Source of the DNA: Pinus tabuliformis
Lineage: Eukaryota > Streptophyta > Pinopsida > Pinales > Pinaceae
Reading direction: 5' to 3'
NCBI GenBank assembly: GCA_031772625.1
Contig: CM062814.1
Location: forward strand, 822,438,757 to 822,502,756
Length of the DNA: 64,000 nucleotides
The notes under the pieces are model-generated. The model did not search any database, was not told where the DNA came from, and saw only the letters and a program-made list of their open reading frames with translations. This document shows positions 54,287 to 64,000 of the stretch, in pieces (the first letter of the stretch is position 1; every line of letters starts with the position of its first letter). Made by a program: the position numbers and the translations under genes.

Positions 54287-55167
54287 TGTAATGACAAGCC
54301 TAGAAATTAGATCTCAAACGAAACCAAAACTTAGTTGAAAGTTGAAACAGCCCTCGCTTTTGATTTTTGCTGGCTCCACAGGGGTCGAGTTATTTCAGAG
54401 TAGTCTCAGCAAGGATATTCATTAAAGCTCATACCTTTTATTATATTTTAAGTGTCTTTTTATAGACATTTAAAGGGCTTCTAAGGATAAGCCATTAGAG
54501 GACTAGAAGAAGGTTCTAGGAGAGACGTTGGGGATTTAGTAATTTTAAAAATCACAATATGCATGTCTTGTATATTAAGTTGGAAAATTTCTGGCATTGT
54601 GTTGGATGTTTCATTTTCCTTTTAAATGGTGAAGGAGACCTCTATAGGTGAAAAAGAGTTTAATACTCTTACTTAAAATGTCAAAAATCAATAAGCATTT
54701 TTTTAATAAATAATAATAACTAACCCTTAAGAACCCTATTTAATATTTGTCTAGAAATATTTTCAATTCTACTAGAAATGTGAAATCAATGATTGGCTTA
54801 GTGCATATGGTCCTACCTAGGTTGTGAAGTCAATGATTGGTTTATTGTCTTTGATTCTTGAAATTATTCAACTTATACACAATGAGTTTGCGGCAAGAAT
54901 CGCTGTCATATATTTACAACATAGGTGAATATATTGTCATGTCACTACCCCCTAGGGTTTTAGCCCACAAAATTGGGTCTTCAACTTCAAACTCAATTTT
55001 CTCTCACACCAGGAGGAACCACGAGGCATATCACATCTTCGAGGAGAATCTAATAAGGTTCATTAGGAGACAAGAAACCATGAATTTTCATGCTAAATTT
55101 GCCGATAAATATCAGGGTAGGTCCTAGTGCTGCTTGGGTTGACATCAATGACAACCACCTATCAACA
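54287..55167 (-). repeat. 5' LTR of Copia element B (probable)
   Basis: The + strand runs TGTAATGACAAGCC...CCACCTATCAACA, nearly the same sequence as 24732-25643 (short indels at ~54335 and ~54680). No primer-binding site is visible at its inner edge, because the adjacent DNA belongs to another insertion. The outer flank GAACA does not match the outer flank of the other LTR. Confidence 0.72.
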
Positions 55168-55767
55168 GAACAAAGTTGAGACCAATGCATTGTGCCGAGG
55201 CCAATAGAGTCAAGACCATTACACAATGTCGTGATCAATGGACTGAGGACTATGACAAGATTAATATACCATATTTGAACAGAAATCAATACCATCCACT
55301 GAGGAACCATAATATAGAGATGTTACACCAATACTATTCGCAAGGATCTATACATACCAATGGAGCAAGATTCTCATCGTAGATGAGTTAAAGAGATCGG
55401 ATAACATAAGAGAGACGATGCGAAAGAACAATCCTGTAGAACGTAGTAATGAGTTCAAGCCATAGTCTTGGAGCATAGGTCCTGAAACAGGTGAGGGAGG
55501 AGATTTGAAAAGAAGGCGAGAAGATAGATTTGTAACCAAAGCGAAAGGGTGAAGCCCTATCTTGTAACCATTCAACATGCCATACAAATGTGTCATCGAA
55601 ACTATGCCTAAGGTATCCGAACTAGGGAAGAGTATTAGAGTCATCCAAAACACCAGAGCCTTGAATACCATGCGAAGGTCTTAGAGGAAATACCAAAGCA
55701 AAGATTGCAGACTAAATTCGTACCCCGTCATGTGGATCAACCCAATGTGGTATATATAGTGATTTGT
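55168..55767. other. Unassigned DNA left of G2
   Basis: Short frames only (up to 107 codons antisense), with no motif. It separates B's LTR from G2's 5' LTR. Confidence 0.4.
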
Positions 55768-56102
55768 TGTTAGGTCCCTATAATACTAGTGATTCCTCCA
55801 TTACTATTGTCATTGTAGCCCCTTATTATTATTGTTGTGCTCCTGTTGTCCCCACATTGCTATTATTGTGCCCCATAGAAGCCCACTATTTTTATTGTTG
55901 TGCCCTTATATTATTATTGTTATGTCGGCTTTGATTATATTGTGACCCCTTAGACTCCTATATATAGAAAGGAGGTTTTGTCATTTGAATCATCCAAGAA
56001 TTGTTCATTTGTGTAATGTAAAGGAGGTTGCCCCCTCGAAGAGGCTTATTTTGAAGTTGTTGATCTATCTGTTTTTCTATTTTGTGAGCTGGTTACATAA
56101 CA
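55768..56102 (+). repeat. 5' LTR of Gypsy element G2
   Basis: The 335-bp LTR (TGTTAGGTCCCT...GGTTACATAACA) has CTATATATAG (TATA box) at 55958. It matches the solo LTR at 36296-36627 in inverse orientation. It is followed after two bases by a primer-binding site. Confidence 0.92.
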
Positions 56103-56104
56103 TT

Positions 56105-56116
56105 TGGTATTGGAGC
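56105..56116 (+). promoter_or_regulatory. G2 primer-binding site
   Basis: TGGTATTGGAGC is the tRNA-iMet complement with two changes (TGGTATCAGAGC), placed two bases from the LTR end. Confidence 0.8.
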
Positions 56117-56775
56117 TTTGGATTCTAGGGTTTCGCTGCTCCAAACAGGTCATCGTGGTATTTTCGCTATAACTTCTTTTATACGATGTTTCAGAAGCTA
56201 AAAAAAACTCATTTGAGCCGAAATCTTGATGACCCTCGGGTCCGAATTTTAGAGCTTCTCTCGCTATATTTTCAAAGATATGATCCAAGGAAGTTAGGGT
56301 TTTTGCAGGATCTCGAATTACATCGTAAATAGGTGACCATGGGAAAATTGTCATAACATTCTCTCTGAGTATCAGATTGAAATTTCATAAGAAGGTACAA
56401 AAAGAGGACAGACTGTAGTTTTATGTGCATCGTTTTCAAGTCCAAAGGTTGACACAGTGACACGTGGCACTTCGTATAAGTTCGCTCTACTGAAAAAGTG
56501 TATAATCATGTCATCTTGGGAGATTCAGCATAACTCTTTCTTGGAGAATCCAATTTCGATCAGACTGGTGGCGGTTGAAAAAGGACTCAGAGAGCTACCA
56601 CAGTTTGCAATTTCAAACCTTGGAGATCCGAAATTTCAGAGATACACCAGATTCAATTTCAAGCTCCTACAAATAAAATAAAAAAGTGTGTAGTCTTCTA
56701 AAAATTTGCATAAGTTTTGTTTGAAAAAATAGTTTGAAGTGATTAAAAGGGAATAGTGAATAAAATTATCATTAG
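56117..56775 (+). other. G2 untranslated leader
   Basis: The stretch between the primer-binding site and the gag start has no convincing frame. It is of usual length for a leader. Confidence 0.6.
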
Positions 56776-58605
56776 TTGATGCCCCGAAGAAAGAAAATGG
56801 CAACACCTAGTAAGAAACCCGAAAGCTCTACTATGACACATGAAGAAGAGGAAGAAATGCAACATGATATATCAAAATTACGAGACCAAGTGCAACAAAT
56901 TTCTCTCTCACAAAAAGTAACAGAAGCTAAGATGGATGGTTTGAAGAATGGCATCAATGGTATGAAAGACAACATTGAAGATTGGAAGAAAGACATGGAA
57001 GGGTGGAAGGAAGGTTTGACAAAGTTGCTACAAGAAAGGCTTCCTAATGGCGAAAAGGTAGTAGAGAAAACTCATAATGAGAACAAAAGAAATGTTAATC
57101 ATGATTCGAAGAATGACAACATTGAAGATTTGAAGAAAGATGTGGAAGGTTTGAAGGAAGGTTTGACAAAGTTGCTACAAGAAAGGCTTCATAATGGCGA
57201 AAAGGTAGTAGAGGAAACTCATGATGAGAACAAAAGAAATGTTAATCATGATTTCATAGACTCTAACGTTGGAATAAAGACCCACCACGTTCCAAAGATC
57301 GATATGAGGAAGTTTGATGGCAAGGATCTCGTAACATGGATACTACAGATGGAACAATATTTCGATTTCCAAAATGTGCAAAACACACAAAAGGTACGCA
57401 TTGCAACTTTATATTTGGAACCCAATCAGTTTGTATGGTATCAATGGCTTTGCTCTCATAAACACATTGTCACTTGGTCAATTTTTACGGATGAAATTAT
57501 AGCACATTATGAGGCTATAAAGAGCAACACCTTCTTTAGCCAATTGATAAATCTCAAACAAAAGGGTTCAATGGTGAAGCATATTAAGGACTTCCAAAAA
57601 TTGAATATAAGGGTAAATGATATTCCAGAGAAGCATAGGATTGATGTTTTCATAGGGACTTTAAAGGATAACATCCAACATGAGGTTCGCCTTTGGGAAC
57701 CTGATTCATTAGAGAAGGCATTTAGGTTGGAAAGAAAAATTGAAAGCAAAATTATGGCAACAAGGAAGCCTACCACTCACAACTATAAAGATGGAAGTGT
57801 TGTTGCCCCTAGCCTTCCACAACCTACAAGGTTGACACCAAAACAATTGGAAGAAAAAAGAGCAAAGGGGCTTTGTTATAGTTGTGATAGCAAATACACT
57901 AAAGGTCATAAGTGTGCTGAGAAGAAATTATTTTACATAGATTGTGAAGAGGAGGAAGAAAAGGAACAAGAAATGTCAAAAGAAGAGGATATACATCAGG
58001 AATCAACCCTAGAGAAAGAAGAAATGAATCCAACCATATCTTGTAATGCATTGGCAGGAATTACTACTCCTCAAACTCTTAAGATGGAAGGACATATCAA
58101 GAAGAAAAAGGTAATAGTGTTGATTGATTCAAGTAGTACCCATAATTGTATTCATTGTAAGATAGCCAAGGAATTGAATTGCTTCATATATCCAGCACCA
58201 GAGTGTCAAGTGATGGTTGCAAATGAAGGAACCATAAATTGGTCTGGAAAGTGCCATAATATCAAGCTATCCATGGGAGAATATGTATTGAATAGTCCTA
58301 TCCTTTCCATTCCAATGGGTGGTGTTGATGTTGTACTAGGAGTCCAATTGCTACAATCTTTGGGTACGATAGTTTTTAATTTTCAAGAACTTTTCATGAA
58401 ATTTTGTTCGGAAGAAAAGGAAGTTGAATTAAGGGGTATCGTAGCGAAACTGGGAAAGATAATCACCTCTAACGGCATGAAAGCTTCTAAAGAAAGAACA
58501 ATGAGGCGTAATTGCACAATTATGTTCACTAGAAGTTCCCACATTGAAGTCATCTATTTCTCCAAATCTCCAAAAAGTCTTGGACGATCATTCCAAGGTG
58601 TTTGA
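56776..58605 (+). pseudogene. G2 Gag-protease
   Basis: The 609-codon frame begins MMPRRKKMATPSKK. It has an acidic, coiled N-terminal region containing a 49-residue tandem duplication (unit NIEDLKKDVEGLKEGLTKLL..., starting at 56971 and 57118). The capsid follows: MRKFDGKDLVTWILQMEQYF, then WYQWLCSHKHIVTW, then the knuckle GLCYSCDSKYTKGHKC. The protease reads VIVLIDSSSTHNCIH, where DSG is normally expected, so the active-site Gly is Ser. A frameshift near 58480 ends this frame at 58605 and moves pol into the next one (58544 onward). The style of gag and the iMet primer fit the chromovirus branch. Confidence 0.9.
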
Positions 58606-59410
58606 GACTCCCAAAGGCCTCCCACCTATTCGTAATCATGATCATGCTATTCATTTGATTCCAAGAAGTGTTCCTCCAAACATCAAGCCTTACAGATATA
58701 CCTATGCCCAAAAGAGTGAAATTGAACGTATGGTTGCAGAAATGCTAGAGGATGGGATAATTCAACCTAGTCAAAGTTCTTTCTCTGCTCCAGGACTATT
58801 GGTGCACAAGAAGGATGGATCATGGCGCATGTGTCCGGATTATAGGGAGCTCAACAAGCTCACTATTAAAGATAAATTTCCCATTCCTGTCATTAATGAA
58901 TTATTGGATGAATTACTTCACCCAGTTGGATCTTCGTTCAGGATATCATCAAATCAGAATGAAGACTGAAGACATTCCGAAAACAACATTTAGAACTCAT
59001 GCGGTCATTATGAATTTTTGGTCATGCCTTTTGGCCTTACCAACGCACCTTCTACATTTCAAGGTTTGATGAATTCTATTTTCAAACCCTTCCTTAGAAA
59101 ATTTGTGTTAGTATTTTTTGATGATATACTAATCTACAGCAAGTCTTGGAAGGATCATGTTCAACATGTTGACAGGGTGCTCAAACTATTAGAGGAGAAA
59201 CACTTATATGCAAAAACTTCCAAATGTTTCTTTGGAGTACAAGAGGTGGAATATATGGATCATATTGTATCTCATGAAGGTGTTAAGGTAGACCCTAGCA
59301 AATTTAAAGCCATTAAGGAATGGAAAATCCCCACATCCATAAAGCATCTACAAGGATTTCTCAGGTTGACAAGGTATTATGCAAGTTTGTTAAGAATTAT
59401 GGGAAAATAG
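58544..59410 (+). pseudogene. G2 reverse transcriptase
   Basis: Frame 58544-58969 reads PPIRNHDHAIHLIPRSVPP, YRYTYAQKSEIERMVAEML, HKKDGSWRMCPDYRELNKLT. A shift near 58925 gives LDLRSGYHQIRMK, and another at about 59005 leads to VMPFGLTNAPSTFQ, LVFFDDILIYSK (catalytic FxDD) and HIVSHEGVKVDPSK. Both breaks are single-base-sized or small deletions. The GAxxFSK segment before LDLRSGY is replaced. Confidence 0.9.
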
Positions 59411-60009
59411 CAGCACCTCTAACAACATTACTGAAGAAAGACGCATTTTCTTGGACTCCAGAAGCAACGAAGGTCTTTGAATATCTTAAAGAGGCAATAT
59501 GCCAAGCACCGGTCTTAGCTACGCCAGACTTCACAAAAACCTTTATTGTGGAATGTGATGCCTCAAGAAATGGAATTGGCATTGTTTTAATGCAAGAAGG
59601 AAGACCCATTGCTTTTAAAAGTCGTCCAATCAAAGGAAAGTATTTACACAAAGCTATTTATGAGAAGGAAATGCTGGCAATACTACATGCACTTAAGAAA
59701 TGGCGACCTTACCTAATGGGAAGACACTTCAAGGTAAAAACGGATCATGATAGTCTTAAATACTTTTTAAAACAAAGATTATCTTCAGAAGAGCAGCAAA
59801 AATGGGTCACAAAGATGTTGGGTTATGACTTTGAAATCATTTACAAAAAAGGGAAGCAAAATGTTGTTGCAGATGCACTCTCAAGAAAGGATGAGGATGT
59901 GAAAGCATTGCTTTGTGCCATCTCTATCATCCAACCAGATTGGATAAATGAAGCAAGGGATGAATGGAAGAATGATGAAGAAGTGTGGGAACTCATTCAA
60001 AAGTTGTAG
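59320..60009 (+). pseudogene. G2 RNase H
   Basis: It follows the RT by a frame change near 59390. It reads KIAAPLTTLLKKDAFSWTPEA, TFIVECDASRNGIGIVLMQEGRPIAF (catalytic Asp), YEKEMLAILHALKKWRPYL (Glu), FKVKTDHDSLKYFL (Asp) and NVVADALSRK (His/Asp motif). All catalytic positions look intact; the domain is complete. TAG at 60007-60009 interrupts the frame before the integrase. Confidence 0.92.
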
Positions 60010-60051
60010 CAAGATCCCAGTACATCTGATACATTTAGCTGGAAATATGAT

Positions 60052-61155
60052 TTGTTATGGTACAAAGATAGCTTATACCTTTGTAATAATTCCCAACTCA
60101 AACAAAAGATTCTTCTAGAATTGCACACCCCTACCTTAGGAGGGCACTCAAGATTTTTAAAAACTTACCATAGGGTTAAGAAGGAATTTTTTTGGGATGG
60201 CCTTAAATCTGATATTCAAAGGTTTGTGGCAGAATGTTTTGTTTGCCAACAAAATAAAGTTGAGACAATTAAGACCCCGAGTCCGTTACAACCTTTATTC
60301 ATTCCAAGTCAACGTTGGGAGGAGGTTTCAATGGATTTTATCACAGGTTTACCCAAGTCCAAAGGAAAGAGTGTCATCATGGTCGTAGTTGACAGACTTA
60401 CCAAGTATGCACACTTTTGTGCATTATCTCATCCATTTAAAGCCCGTACAGTTGCTACTACATTTATAGAAACAATTCAAAAGCTACATGGAAACCCAAG
60501 AGATTATTGTAAGCGACAGAGATTCCATTTTCATTGGAAATTTTTGAACTGAATTATTTTCTTGTCTGGGTACTCAGTTAGCTCATAGTTCATCTCATCA
60601 TCCTCAATCTGATGGGCAAACTGAGATAGTGAACAAATGTTTGGAAGGATATATTCGTTGCTTTGCATCTGATAAACAAACACAACGAGTCAAGTGGTTG
60701 CCTCTGGCTGAATGGTGGTATAACACTTCCTTCCATACTGAAGCAAAAATGACCCCATTCATTGCACTTTATGGATATCATCCATCGTCCATCACAACAT
60801 ATTTAAGAGAAAATTATAAGGTTCAAGTAGTGGAAGATCACATCAAGCATCAACAACAAGTTCTCCAACTCTTAAATGATAACCTCACTTTGGTGCAGAA
60901 TAGAATGAAACAACAGGCAGATCAACATCGCAGCGAAAAAAGTTTTGATGTAGGTGATTGGGTATTTCTACGGCTACAACCATACAAACAAATGTCCCTC
61001 AAGAAAGCTAAGAAGGATAATAAATTATCACCAAAGTATTATGGTCCATACAAGGTGTTGCAAAAAATTGGTACTATAGCATGCAAATTGGAGTTTCCTG
61101 CATCTTCCCGAGTGCACCCAATTTTCCATGTTTCATGCTTACAGAAGGTTATAGG
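60052..61155 (+). pseudogene. G2 integrase, cut by a hAT insertion
   Basis: The H2C2 finger reads LHTPTLGGHSRFLKTYHRV...ECFVCQQNK. The core has VSMDFITGLPKSKG (first Asp). The second Asp block VSDRDSIF is in another frame after a shift near 60510. Then come SSHHPQSDGQTEIVNKCLE (Glu), PFIALYGYHPSS, FDVGDWVFLRLQPY and YYGPYKVLQKIG, ending HPIFHVSCLQKVIG. At that point, where a chromodomain would follow, hAT terminal sequence begins. The 3' part of G2 and its 3' LTR lie beyond the window. Confidence 0.9.
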
Positions 61156-61422
61156 CAGTGTTTTTAAAACCGTTTTCAAAAACCGGTTACTGGTCAAACC
61201 GGCCGATTAGCAAGGCTGCCGGTCCGAACCGGCCAAAAAACCCGGCTTGATAGGGCATTTCACCTTTTTTTGGCCCTAACCGGTGAAAACTGGCCGGTTT
61301 AGGACGGAACCGGCCGGTTTTTGGCACGCCCACCGAACCATGCAAAAAGGCGGATTTTGACTGTGGTTTAGGGGTTTTGGGGGGGAGGTAAAGGTGTTTT
61401 CCCTCCAAAAACACCCTCTCCA

Positions 61423-61429
61423 AGCTATA
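61423..61429 (+). promoter_or_regulatory. Candidate TATA box of the hAT transposase gene
   Basis: CTATAAG lies 30-40 bp before a CT-rich start region and about 210 bp before the 5' UTR splice donor. Position only; no other promoter element is recognised. Confidence 0.4.
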
Positions 61430-61640
61430 AGAGACCCCTCTCACTCTCATTTGTCTCACACAACTGATTTGGAGTGTTTGTGAGTGTTTGTGAGTTTGTT
61501 TGTGAGCTTGGAGAGTGTGGAGTTTTTGCTGAAGTAGTCATCTTGGAGTTGGAGTTGGAGCTATTTTGGAGATAGTGTGTAGCTGTCAGTGGAGTTGCCA
61601 TCTTCAAGAGGAGGCTAAGGGAGCTAGTTTGCATTTCCAG

Positions 61641-61878
61641 GTAAGGATTTGCACTTGATAATTCCTCATTTGAGTCTGCTGTCCATGAATTTTTTTTTTT
61701 ATGTGTTATAAACTTCTCACTTCTATGATCTTCATCTATCATGTATGCTATAAACTCTCTAGCTCTATGCTATGATCTATCAAATTTTGTAGCTTGAGCC
61801 TTGCATGTGCATTTGTTTTCCTACATTTATCTTTGGTTTTCCATGTTGCTTAACTGCAATTTTTTTTTTAAATGGCAG
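61641..61878 (+). other. Candidate 5' intron of the hAT transposase gene
   Basis: CCAG/GTAAGG at 61641 and a T-rich tract ending GGCAG at 61878 bound about 238 bp without coding. The next exon opens into the BED-finger frame. Confidence 0.55.
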
Positions 61879-64000
61879 ATTTCTTTGCAAATTGTTATTA
61901 TTTCAAGCAAACACGGCTCCAAAAGGAAAGGACAGTGCATGGGCTCATTGTGATGTAATTGATGGAAAAATGATATGAAAATTATGCCATAAATCTATTG
62001 GAGGTGGGAGTATTCTTAGGTTGAAACAACACTTAGCTGGGATAAGAGGCCAAGTAAAGCCATGTGATGCACCAAATGCACTGTTAGGTCCTATTAGGGC
62101 AGAATACATTTCCAAGCTTGAAAAATTTTATGAGGATAAGGCTAGGGAGAAGGCCATCCAAGATGACATTGCAAGGAAGAGGGAATTATTAGAAGCCATG
62201 AAAGAGAGTGGGTATGATGATTATGAGATTCAAGACTCCACTTCTATCCCTTCCACCAATGACCCCTTTCACTATGTTCATCCTTCTGTTGGCCAACCAT
62301 CAAAAGGAACAAAGAGAACAAACATCCAAAGTTATTTCTCATCTTCTGCCAACATTGCCTCTTCTAATCCCACTTCCTCCCAGCCAAGTTCTCAACCCAC
62401 TTTGGATCAACATTGGAAAAGACAATGCAAAGAAACTTCTCACCAATACATTGCTAGATGGTGGTATGATTCAGATATCCCATTTAATGCTGCTCGCTCA
62501 CCTTATTACCAAGCTATGTGGGACTCTGTTATAGCTGCAGGAAAGGGCTTCAAAGGCCCTAGTATGCATGACTTGAGGGGAGCTCTTTTGCAAAAAGTGA
62601 TATCTTCCATTGATGGGTATTTGGTTGATTTTAAAGATTCATGGCTCAAAACAGGTTGTTCCATTATGTCAGATGGATGGTCCGATGGAAAGAACCGCAC
62701 TATCATTAATTTCCTTGTTTCTTGCCCTCAAGGAACCATGTTTTTGAAATCAGTTGATGCATCTGATAAGGTAAAGGATGCAATCCTTCTATTTGAGCTT
62801 TTGGATAACGTTATTCAGGAAGTTGGGGAGTAGCATGTTGTGCAGGTCATCACTGATAATGCCTCAAACTATGTTCTTGTTGGAAAGATGGTTGAGGCCA
62901 AATATAAGACCATATTTTGGACTCCATGTGCTGCACATTGCATAGACCTCATGCTTGAGGATATAGGCAAAGTGGAGTGGGTAAAAAACACTGTAGAGCA
63001 TGCCAAGTGCATTACAAAATACATTTACAACCACTCATGGGTATTGAACCTAATGAGGAAACGCACTGGGGGCAAAGAGCTTGTTAGGCCTGCAATTACG
63101 AGATTTGCAACTCACTTCCTCACGTTGCAATGTCTCAATGGTCAACATAAAAACTTGCAGAAAATGTTTTCCTCTGAAGAATGGTCTGAATCTCGGTGGG
63201 CTCGTAGACCAGATGGAAAAGACACCAAAAAGAAAGTGTTAGACACTTATTTTTGGAAAAGGTTTGTAGAGCTTGTGAAAATTACCGAGCCCCTTGTTAA
63301 GGTGCTAAGGTTGGTGGATGGGGAAAGATTGGCCATGGGCTACATTTATGAAGCTATGGATCAGGCAAAGGAGCAGATACGGGCAGCTTACAAGGACAGG
63401 TTAGCTAAATATGGTCGTATATGGGAGATCATTGATAACAGATGGAACAATCAACTCCATCGTCCTATACATGCAGCTGGGTATTTTTTGAACCCAAGGT
63501 ATCACTATAAAAATCGGCTAGGAGATCAGCATGATGGGGAGGTCAGAGCTGGATTGATTGATTGCTTGGAGCGCATGGTCCCTAGCCATGTAGACCAGTT
63601 GGAAATACATAGACAGCTTACTATTTTCAATATGGCAAGTGGTACTTTTGGCAAAAACTTGGCAAAGATGGCAAGAGATGTGGACCAACCAGGTAAGCAA
63701 TTCCAATTTCCATTTTGTTTTTCTTTTCAAGTTAAAATTGTTTATGTTCTTTACAATTCAAATTATAAACTAAGTTACTAATTAATGTCTTTTTCTTTGC
63801 AGCACATTGGTGGGAGTCATTTGGTGGCCAGTGTCCTCAATTGCAAAGGTTTGCAATTAGAGTCCTCAGTCAAACTTGCAGTGCTTCAGGTTGTGAGCGC
63901 AATTGGTCTGTTTTTGAGCGCATACACACGAAAAAGAGAAACCGTTTGGAACAAAAACGGTTAAATGATCTTGTTTTTGTGCAATACAACCTTCGACTGA
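61879..64000 (+). pseudogene. hAT transposase (BED finger, DUF659, hAT dimerisation domain)
   Basis: The BED finger reads KDSAWAHCDVIDGKMI-stop-KLCHKS...LKQHLAG; the first stop is TGA in place of the TGC for a zinc-binding Cys. A DUF659-like region follows: FKGPSMHDLRGALLQKVI, GCSIMSDGWSDGKNRTIINF (first catalytic Asp). A TAG at 62831 interrupts it, then VITDNASNYVLVGKM (second Asp) and TPCAAHCIDLMLEDIG. The intron 63693-63802 (CAG/GTAAGC...TTTGCAG) separates the end: HWWESFGGQCPQLQRFA, CSASGCERNWSVFERIH, RLEQKRLNDLVFVQYNLRL, the hATC dimerisation domain. Only two nonsense changes are seen over about 670 codons, so the copy is recently inactivated. It runs off the window edge. Confidence 0.9.
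63693..63802 (+). other. Intron in the hAT transposase gene
   Basis: GTAAGC donor and TTTTTCTTTGCAG acceptor, 110 bp. Splicing joins DQP to AHWWESFGGQCP in frame, which agrees with the conserved WW.S.GG..P block before the dimerisation domain. Confidence 0.85.

Larger units (their letters stand above)
61156..64000 (+). mobile_element. hAT transposon, left end to window edge
   Basis: It starts CAGTGTTTTTAAAACCG inside G2's integrase. CAGTGTT is shared with the 1.4-kb element at 3862. The first 190 bp hold about nine CCGG-centred words (AACCGG, CCGGTT, GGCCGG) in both orientations, a subterminal array. A spliced transposase gene follows. The right TIR is outside the window, so size and TSD cannot be given. 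Confidence 0.85.

Noticed and set aside
55768-61155. G2 as an endogenous pararetrovirus
   Set aside because: It has LTRs, a primer-binding site and an integrase with H2C2 and DDE blocks, which pararetroviruses lack.

Overview
The window looks like repeat-rich DNA from a large plant nuclear genome. Every recognisable protein is either a plant LTR-retrotransposon or hAT transposon protein, or a fragment of a plant housekeeping gene. Nested insertions, solo LTRs with target-site duplications (TSDs) and heavy decay fit a seed plant, perhaps a gymnosperm; the species-level guess is inference. I see no intact host gene, rRNA, tRNA or CRISPR array.

Layout. 1-9.9 kb: decayed Copia debris (an integrase scrap, LTRs near 2.6-3.6 and 6.45-7.74 kb, an RT/RNase H relic at 8.8-9.7 kb) with a 1.4 kb non-autonomous hAT-like element at 3862-5272. 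9.9-14.5 kb: LTR fragments, the 3' end of a + strand Copia element (LTR 11028-11927) inserted in a - strand Copia element with a large internal deletion (LTR 13357-14454). 14.5-16.4 kb: mostly featureless, with one exon-like ITPK-related segment. 16.4-22.3 kb: a second hAT-like element holding a complete gag-only LTR element (16405-20836, TSD GTGGG). 22.3-24.7 kb: an LTR and the 3' end of a - strand element.

24.7-55.2 kb is one nest. Element B (Copia, - strand, LTRs 24732-25643 and 54287-55167) carries gag and pol relics. A solo LTR (27638-29017) sits in its pol. Element A (30438-52502, TSD AGTAT/AGTAC) sits in its gag; removing either insertion restores B's reading frame. Element A is non-autonomous. 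Between its LTRs it carries, all in the sense orientation, intronless fragments of at least five unrelated host genes: a PPR protein, an SR-protein kinase, biotin-protein ligase, DDB1 and a methyltransferase. They are joined into two long open frames. A was later hit by a small Gypsy solo LTR (36296-36627), a full-length Tat-type Gypsy element G1 (38354-48217, TSD GTAAG) and a 5'-truncated copy F of the gag-only family (about 49783-52284).

55.8-64 kb: a short-LTR Gypsy element (5' LTR 55768-56102, gag-pol on +) interrupted near 61156 by a hAT transposon whose BED-type transposase runs to the window edge.

Most interesting are the multi-gene-capturing LTR element, the gag-only (TR-GAG-like) family with two copies sharing one gag end, and the 1.4 kb hAT-like family with a covarying internal stem-loop.
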